Below are positions 1 to 5,398 of a stretch of 17,290 nucleotides of DNA, one piece after another (position 1 is the first letter of the stretch; every line of letters starts with the position of its first letter). The translations under genes and the position numbers were made by a program. The notes under the pieces are model-generated. The model was not told the origin of the DNA, did not search any database, and was given only the letters and a program-made list of their open reading frames with translations. This DNA comes from Chrysochromulina tobinii (lineage: Eukaryota; Haptophyta; Prymnesiales; Chrysochromulinaceae), in NCBI GenBank assembly GCA_001275005.1, contig JWZX01002222.1:1-17290 (forward strand), in the 5' to 3' direction.

Positions 1-130
1 AGCAGGGACCGGGGTTTCGCGCCGTCACCAGGCTGCTTGTGTAGCTGTGATGAATCGCAATTCTACGTTTCAACGCGCGACCAGGTTTCCTGCGGATTTC
101 GAAGGAAGTGTGAATACCGGTAAAAAGACA

Positions 131-309
131 CCGGGGGAGCCGGGACACACGGGACACACGGGACACGCGGACGCACAAAGGCACACGGACCACACAGACG
201 AACCTCACAACCATCCAAACCCACCAGCAACACACACCCCGCACGTCAGCGCGACGACCGAAGCCGCGGCCGACTGAACAGCCGCAGGCCCGGAGCCGAC
301 CGCTCCCCG
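131..309 (+). repeat. Dispersed repeat family A, copy 1
   Basis: This CA-rich stretch aligns with 4251-4439. Both copies begin with a CCGGGGG run followed by GCCGGGACAC. They then share a 26-bp identical block (from about 199 here, 4322 in copy 2), a diverged CACACCC/GCACG stretch, and a GGAGCCGACC block followed by CGCTCCCCG. By eye the right-hand 120 bp are about 85% identical with small indels. No coding potential is evident. It may be a remnant of a mobile element or a segmental duplication; no ends or target-site duplications are clear. Confidence 0.7.
141..167 (+). repeat. Tandem 9-bp repeat (CGGGACACA)3
   Basis: Three head-to-tail units of CGGGACACA, the last diverging to CGGGACACG, lie inside dispersed repeat A copy 1. 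Copy 2 near 4261 has only one clear GGGACAC unit, so the array expanded in one copy or shrank in the other. Confidence 0.75.
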
Positions 310-555
310 TGTGTGAATACGGTAGGAATCCTAAGAATAATCAAGTTGCTTCGTGCCCTTGGCTTCGCGGCCACACCCGCGCCCACCACACTTCGTCTCC
401 TAGGAACACGTCAAAGTGTGAACCGTTGTCCCCGTACATTACCACACCTTCCTTGAAGGCTTGAATCCTTGTTATTCGCTTTTCGATTCGCTTTGAAGAT
501 ATCCCCGTTCAAACTTTCAACCTTGAGAACCTCTCGCTCTCTTCTTCTTGATACT

Positions 556-583
556 CTTGGCACTGCCGCACAGCCTGCACCGC
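556..583 (+). repeat. Dispersed 28-bp element, copy 1
   Basis: CTTGGCACTGCCGCACAGCC followed by T[G/A]CACCGC matches 5320-5347 at 27 of 28 positions. Weaker similarity extends about 55 bp to the left in both places (CTTTCAAC, then an AACCTCTC block, then a CTCTTCTTC block). Both copies lie downstream of minus-strand genes, so they could belong to a shared 3'-flanking element. Function is unknown. Confidence 0.65.
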
Positions 584-901
584 TTACGCCGCAAGGTCAC
601 ATGAAGACGCAATGTCTCGAGGTGGGATTCGAGCCCCGCGCGCGAGGCTGTTTTATACATTTTATAGAGAGCGGCCGTCTAGTCGACCGCTGCAAACCGC
701 TGCAATCAGGTCGATTTCAAGTTGGTCGATTTGGTAGTTCTTGCAAGGTCGAAGCAGTAAGCAGTCCTTAAAAGGAATGAAGTGCCCACTCCGAAAGGCG
801 GGCGCGCCCAGCGGATGTCCAGCGGCCACCAAAGGGGCCCTCGCAAAGCGGAAGGGCTTCAACCTCCCGCCAGCGAACGTACATGGGTCATGGCGGTAGC
901 G

Positions 902-921
902 CGGTACCGCATGCGGTACCG
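902..921. repeat. Perfect 20-bp palindrome
   Basis: CGGTACCGCATGCGGTACCG equals its own reverse complement over all 20 bases. The symmetry stops at the next base on each side. Nested inside are KpnI-type GGTACC sites and a central GCATGC. It could be a dimeric protein-binding site or a cruciform, but it lies about 155 bp beyond the stop of the nearest gene, so no regulatory role can be assigned. Confidence 0.8.
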
Positions 922-1076
922 TCAGCGACTCAGCGTAGCTGCGTAGTGTACCCGACATGGTAGCACTTTAGTCTTAGACCCTCACAGGCAGCGTATCGAT
1001 TTCGATTGTATTCTGTTATAGAGTTGTATTCTTGAGCTCAGGTATACATGTGCTGCTCGTGACCAGAGATCAACGA

Positions 1077-3958
1077 TCAAGCCTCGAGGAGAGAGTTGGC
1101 TCCGCAACTCGGTGGTGGGGAAGGACTCCTGCGAGGCTTGAGGGAGGTGCTTGCCGCTTGGCAGAAGCACCTTGCCAGTCGCTCCCCCGTGGTAGCCAAG
1201 CCGTGCTGCTCAGCCCTGGGGCGCAGCACGCCCGTCCGGTGCACTCGGAGGGCGTATTCTTCAACGAGAGCGCGCATCTTCTCATTCTTCTCGAGGACCG
1301 AGTTGAGCAGGTCCACCGGAAGAACAAGGAAGTCGCAGTACGTGACAGCCTGCACTTTGAGCGTCGAGGGACGTTTCGAGAGGGTTGACTCCTCGCCGAA
1401 AAGCCATCAGATTGGTCGACTCCATCGTCGAAATCGGCCAGGGCATCCGGGTACACTGCAGCTAGGAACTCCTTGTTCTTAAGGAGCATCTCACAGAACT
1501 CGGGAAACTCTATCAAGCCCGAACCGTCTGAGTCGATGCCGTCCATGAGCTTGCGCAGGTCGGAGCTGCGGAAGTTGTAGCCGAGCGAACGGATGGCGGC
1601 GCGCAGCTCCTTGAAATCGATCGAGCCCGAGGCGTTGACATCCATCGCGTCGAACTTGAACTTAATTTCGGCCAGCTGTGCCGAGGTTAGCTTGGGCTGC
1701 TTGAGCTTGATGTTGACCGTGCCACGCATGATGAAGAAGAGGCCGCGGCCCATCGAGCCGATCTGTATTAGCACGTCGCTTGGCAGGGCCAGGTGTGAGA
1801 CTAACCCCTGGATCATACTCATGATCTCGTGCGGCTCACAATCTTGGAAGACCGGGATGGAGACGAAAACGTTCCTAGTAGAGTGGATTGCCAGCTGTGC
1901 CTTCAAAGGCGCCGGCAGGCGGGGCATCACCTCTTCCACTTCTCGCGAACCCTCCGATGACCATACGAACCTGTAGTACTTCTGGATACGCTGCTTGAGG
2001 CCCCGCGGCACGCCCTTGAAGTCGAGATACGACGAGATGCTGGTTAGGCGCCGATTGTACGCCGCGGCGGCCGAGTCAAATGACCTGACGAGGCCGGTGG
2101 CCGCAGCGGTGAGCATTGCTTGGAAGATGAGACCGCACGCGATCACCACATTCGAGAATATGGTGAGCCCGTAGCCATACAACCTGCTGAGATCGGGCAT
2201 CGGCTCTCGAACCTTGCTCGTGATCGCGACCGACCAGTAGATCGACTGTATGTACTTTTGGACGAGCGTGCCGTTGACTAGGAGAGGCGACGGGCCGAAG
2301 CCGTCATCCACTTGCCCCTCACCTCCAATAGACCACCAGAGAAGACCCGACCAGTGCCAAAAGAGCAACATATAGCAGATGTATCGGATCATCGTCAGAG
2401 CCTCAGGATTGAAAGTGTCGTCGTCCGCGATGCCGCGCACGTAGACGAGCCGGTATATGCGCACGGCCTTCACGAGCGAAAGGGGGCGCATCGTGTTCGA
2501 AATTTCGCCGCCGTTCAAATCGATCAGCACTTGGATCAGGCTAATCGGAAACATGGCCGCGAGCAAGTCTGGGACAAACCAGCCGCGCAAGTACTTGCGC
2601 GCGGCTTTTTGCGGGTTGAAGTCGAAGCGGCCGCTAGGGTCTAGTTGGGCTGAACGGAACTGCACAAAGAGATCGAGGATGAAAAAGACGTCTGCCACTG
2701 CCGAGAGCGAGACCAGGTTCAGCCCGGCCCCTCTCTCTAGCTCTCTGTAGAAGGCGTAGTCCATCGGCAGCACGATTAGCGTGGTCAGCGTGGCCAGCAA
2801 CCCGACCATATCCCAACGGCGCCGCCACGGCGCATCCGGCCTGTACATGCAGCCAACCTCGCCCTGTTCAACTGGGCTGCATTCTGTCCTGCGGCCTGTC
2901 CATGGCGGGCCCATGTAGTGACGCCATTGTCGTGTCCGCGTCACCTTCCACTGCGCCCAGCGCGTGCGAGCGCTCTTCCGCTGGTGCTGTTGCTTCTGCG
3001 GCACGCCCGCACCCGTGGTTTGCGGCGCGGCGGGCAACTTGAAGGAAATCGTCGCTGACCTGCCAAGCGTCGCTGACCTCTTGAGCATCCGCGCCTGCGC
3101 ACCTCGTTTTTCGGCCCGATGCTGGCCCCGGAGTGCGAGCTCAAGCTCATTCCCATCAATCCGGTCGTCCATGTTCAAATCGTACTTTTTCAATAACGAT
3201 GATTGTTCCTTCTTCACATCTGCGAGCATGTACCGCACGTCCTGGCAGTTGAGGATCAAGGCCTCAGGTGACTGCAACCGATAATCCTTATCGAGATCGA
3301 AGAAGTCCACGCTCTCTTTCAGCTCTTGGCTCAGGCTGCGCAAACGACCTTTGAGAACGGACGACAGCGACGACCGAGACGGCGGCAAGTCGTTGGGCGG
3401 GGTTCCAGTGCCTGTAAAGGACGGCGGCGTAGCAACAGGATGATTCTCTGCGCTCGTACCGGTACTCGCCTTCATGGCGGCTGCGAGAGGCGCTTTCGAG
3501 AAAGTGATGCGGCGGGCGGCCCCGTCGGGGGTCCCCTTGACGAGATTAGGTGCATCATCCTTTTCCATGCCCGCTGGCGAGTCCGGAGTTTCCAGTGGCT
3601 GTAGCATCTTCGACGCCATGTTGTCGGATTCCGCCGGCACAGCATGATACGCATTCTGAGGATTGGACAATGGTAGCCGTTGCTTGAGCCGCAGCTTCTT
3701 CGAAGAAGGATTCGACTTGCCGCCGCCGTCGCTTCTGAATCTGTTGGCCAACGGGCGTATGGGCGGTGCTTGTGATGACGCGCCTGCGCCCTGCCCAAGA
3801 TGCTGCTGCAGTGCGGACTGCAAGACCGTAATGAGCGGCTCCATCGCGACGATGCTGTACCTGGGCAGGTTGAGCACAATCTGCACCACGGCCTGGTCCG
3901 CTTCCAAAGGGGTTCCCTTGCGCGCCGAGGCCGGGGGCGCGGGTTCCTCATCGGTCAT
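1077..3958 (-). CDS. CNG-type cation channel with EF-hands, frameshifted in the cyclic-nucleotide-binding domain
   Basis: A predicted membrane channel of the CNG/HCN/EAG superfamily. The start is the first in-frame ATG (3958, MTDEEP). Residues about 1-200 are a low-complexity Ser/Pro/Ala cytoplasmic region. Two EF-hand-like loops follow: a degenerate one at 221-232 and a good one at 260-271 (DLNMDDRIDGNE). Six membrane segments span about 383-623, with an S4 carrying R/K every third or fourth residue (RPLSLVKAVRIYRLVYVR, about 491-508) and a P-loop at 569-588 (IYWSVAITSKVREPMP). A C-linker leads into the cyclic-nucleotide-binding domain at about 696. Its first half (GRGLFFIMRGTVNI) is interrupted by two EF-hands (773-784 DVNASGSIDFKE, 809-820 DSDGSGLIEFPE). 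The domain's second half (FGEESTLSKRPSTLKV, then AVTYCDFLVL) lies in another frame after a T4 run at 1399-1402. One extra base there would give a 960-residue protein; as read, the frame runs on to 1070 with an unrelated tail. Either a sequencing error or a real lesion fits. The family call is firm; the ligand and ion selectivity are unknown. Confidence 0.82.
1499..1642 (-). other. EF-hand pair inserted in the cyclic-nucleotide-binding domain
   Basis: Two canonical 12-residue calcium-binding loops, DVNASGSIDFKE and DSDGSGLIEFPE, lie 24 residues apart with calmodulin-like helices (AEIKFKFDAM before, FCEMLLKN after). Both keep Asp at position 1, Ile at 8 and Glu at 12. Upstream coding sequence (1706-1873) is the first half of the nucleotide-binding beta-roll. 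The phosphate-binding cassette comes only afterwards (about 1284-1405). Confidence 0.8.
2090..2812 (-). other. Six-transmembrane pore module of the channel
   Basis: S1 (DMVGLLATLTTLIVLPMDY), S2 (AVADVFFILDLFVQF), S3 (FVPDLLAAMFPISLIQVLI), a basic S4, S5 (MIRYICYMLLFWHWSGLLWW), a P-loop with no GYG or GFG filter, and S6 (LTIFSNVVIACGLIFQAML) follow in the normal order. The P-loop aligns with animal CNG channels, keeping the Glu and a following Pro of the GETPPP filter but with Arg in place of the Gly. Confidence 0.75.
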
Positions 3959-3990
3959 GAGCCCTGGATCCTGAATTCTGCTTTCTCCAC

Positions 3991-4020
3991 GATCGACCGA
4001 GACCGAACGGTGACCGAGGT
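3991..4020 (+). repeat. GACCGA-rich 30-bp repeat, copy 1
   Basis: GATCGACCG[A/T]GACCGAACG[G/C]TGACCGA[G/A]GT matches 4171-4200 at 27 of 30 positions, in the same orientation and exactly 180 bp apart. Each unit contains three GACCG cores spaced 9-11 bp. This copy is 33 bp upstream of the channel ATG, so it lies in the likely 5' UTR or core promoter. Confidence 0.75.
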
Positions 4021-4127
4021 TCCACCAAAAAGATGAGTACAATCTGGCGCACGGGGTCAAAGTTGCAGAGTTACCGCTTTGCACAGAAAAGGAAGGTCTT
4101 TTTCTTCTTGTCGCTAAAAAGAAACTG

Positions 4128-4144
4128 GAATCCTACTAGGATTC
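4128..4144. repeat. Inverted repeat GAATCCTA-C-TAGGATTC
   Basis: Perfect 8-bp arms around one central base, between the two GACCGA repeats. It is too short to assign a function. It is not followed by a T-run, and terminators of that type would not be expected in a nuclear genome. Confidence 0.7.
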
Positions 4145-4170
4145 TCGAAATATCTCCACGCTGATCTATT

Positions 4171-4200
4171 GATCGACCGTGACCGAACGCTGACCGAAGT
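4171..4200 (+). repeat. GACCGA-rich 30-bp repeat, copy 2
   Basis: Second copy of the 30-bp unit at 3991-4020, with three substitutions and no gaps. It lies just left of dispersed repeat A copy 2. Confidence 0.75.
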
Positions 4201-4250
4201 GAACGAATGCAGTTTCGCAGCCTTACCACAAAGAAGAAATTCGTACTGCA

Positions 4251-4439
4251 CCGGGGGACAGCCGGGACACAGTCGAGTTAACGTTCACGGGCACACACGG
4301 GCTCCACACGGATCACACAAACGAACCTCACAACCATCCAAACCCACCTGTACACACCCGCACGAGAGCGCAACGACCGAATCCGTGGCCGACTCAACAG
4401 CCGCAGCCCCGGAGCCGACCGCATTACGACCGCTCCCCG
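4251..4439 (+). repeat. Dispersed repeat family A, copy 2
   Basis: Partner of 131-309, in the same orientation and about 4.1 kb away. It shares the CCGGGGG start, a 26-bp identical block and the GGAGCCGACC/CGCTCCCCG end. It has an extra GCATTACGAC insertion before the last block, and the 9-bp tandem is not expanded. Confidence 0.7.
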
Positions 4440-4908
4440 CGGCCGACTCAGAAGAGACCGCCCCCTGCGTGATCACTGCGAACCCGACCCTGCCGCCTCC
4501 CGATCCCAGAGCGCCTCCCCGCGCCTGCTCTTACTGCTCGAAGGCGGTCGGCGAAATCTCGGCGAAATGAAGGCGCGCGCAGCAGACGCGTAGCCCGTAG
4601 CCCGGCCGGCGGTGCGGCGCCCGGGGCGGCGCCCGGAGCCCCCGATGAGCTCGAGACGTGAGTGAGGCGTTGAGAGGCGGAGTAAAGGCGGAGGCGGGCG
4701 TGCGCTACGCCTACGGCTGCGGCGAAACCGACCTGGGAGCGCAACGTCGAGATCATGAAGGCGGGCGTGGACAGGCAGGCAAATCCCCGGACCAACAGCT
4801 ACTAACAACTCGAATACGCACGTTTTGCTGGCGTGCTCAAGGGCGTGCTCGCCGTCGGTTTAGACGCGAGATGATAAGAAATGCTGGCGGGTCGTGGGAG
4901 GTGCTCAG

Positions 4909-5120
4909 CACTGAGTTCAAATCTTCAAAATCAGGTGGTGGAGATAGTGTGTGAATCCAGAAAGCAATCACTGAGTTAAAAATCAGGTGCGTCAGGTGGT
5001 GGGGATAGTGACATAGTGTGTGAATCCAGATAGGAATACCTCCGTCCTCCTCCTACCCCTTTGGAACCCCTTTGGGTCAATCACTGAGTTCAAAATCAGG
5101 TGGGTGGGGATAGTCCAGCG
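4909..5120 (+). repeat. Cluster of three diverged CACTGAGTT...ATCAGGTGG repeats
   Basis: Units start at 4909, 4969 and 5082. Each has CACTGAGTT[C/A]AAA, then ATCAGGTG, then GGTGG[A/G]GATAGT. The first two continue into TAGTGTGTGAATCCAGA. Unit 2 has small internal duplications of CAGGTG and ATAGTG. Spacing is irregular (60 and 113 bp), so this is not a CRISPR array. Related text (GTGTGTGAATACGGTAGGAATCC) occurs near 308-330, which suggests a dispersed non-coding family. Confidence 0.75.
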
Positions 5121-5319
5121 AATCGCACTAAGGTCTCAGCGAAGCTAAATCGTAAAGGTAAACGTGTGGAAAATGCCCAAAAGAGCACGAATTAATAAAT
5201 ACGACGGCGCGGTATCGCTTTCGGCTTTGAAGAAGATAATAGATGTCGTCCCGTTGACTTTCAACGCGCAACCTCTCCGCTTCCCAGGCTTCACTGTTGC
5301 TCTTCTTCCTGACACCAGG

Positions 5320-5347
5320 CTTGGCACTGCCGCACAGCCTACACCGC
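5320..5347 (+). repeat. Dispersed 28-bp element, copy 2
   Basis: Matches 556-583 at 27 of 28 bases. It lies about 50 bp past the stop codon of the Omp85 gene on the minus strand, probably within that gene's 3' UTR or downstream flank. Confidence 0.65.
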
Positions 5348-5398
5348 AGGCTCCGTGGTCGTGCAGCGCTACCTCTGCCCTGCGTACTGGCTAGCGGG

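Larger units (their letters stand above)
1..1076. other. Intergenic region with repeats, no supported gene
   Basis: No reading frame here gives a recognisable protein. The open frames are short and rich in Thr, His, Pro and Arg, as expected from GC-rich and CA-rich DNA. The stretch holds a 9-bp tandem repeat near 141-167, a copy of a dispersed repeat (131-309) that recurs near 4251-4439, a 28-bp element (556-583) that recurs at 5320-5347, and a perfect palindrome at 902-921. Its right part should carry the 3' UTR of the minus-strand channel gene that ends at 1077. Confidence 0.6.
3959..5398. other. Repeat-rich intergenic region, no supported gene
   Basis: About 1.4 kb between the 5' end of the channel gene and the 3' end of the Omp85 gene. 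It contains two 30-bp GACCGA-rich repeats (3991-4020, 4171-4200), a perfect inverted repeat (4128-4144), dispersed repeat A copy 2 (4251-4439), a clustered repeat (4909-5120) and the second 28-bp element (5320-5347). The open frames between 4169 and 4954 are Ala/Pro/Arg-rich and match no family I know. The channel promoter should lie in its left end. Confidence 0.6.

Noticed and set aside
600-700. tRNA-like signals on the minus strand (a GGCTCGAATCC box B near 624-635 and a GGTCGACTAGACGG box A-like stretch near 670-685)
   Set aside because: The D-stem can be drawn, but the anticodon stem, T-stem and acceptor stem do not pair. At most it is a degenerate tRNA-derived remnant; not supported as a tRNA gene.
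1390-1430. Intron instead of frameshift in the channel gene
   Set aside because: The conserved protein sequence resumes after essentially no gap, and no GT-AG pair of workable length fits.
3959-4084. Extension of the channel frame upstream of 3958
   Set aside because: It begins at a GTG and lacks an in-frame ATG; the DNA here contains the GACCGA repeat and looks non-coding.
4480-4800. Possible MYND-like or other gene fragment (CSYCSK near 4527-4545, a GTGAGT donor at 4658, and a WERNVEIMKAGVD reading near 4736-4775)
   Set aside because: Only one Cys pair, with stops in every frame that would link the parts; too weak to call even a pseudogene.
4909-5120. Possible CRISPR-like array
   Set aside because: Only three units, irregular spacing, diverged repeats, and a eukaryotic setting.
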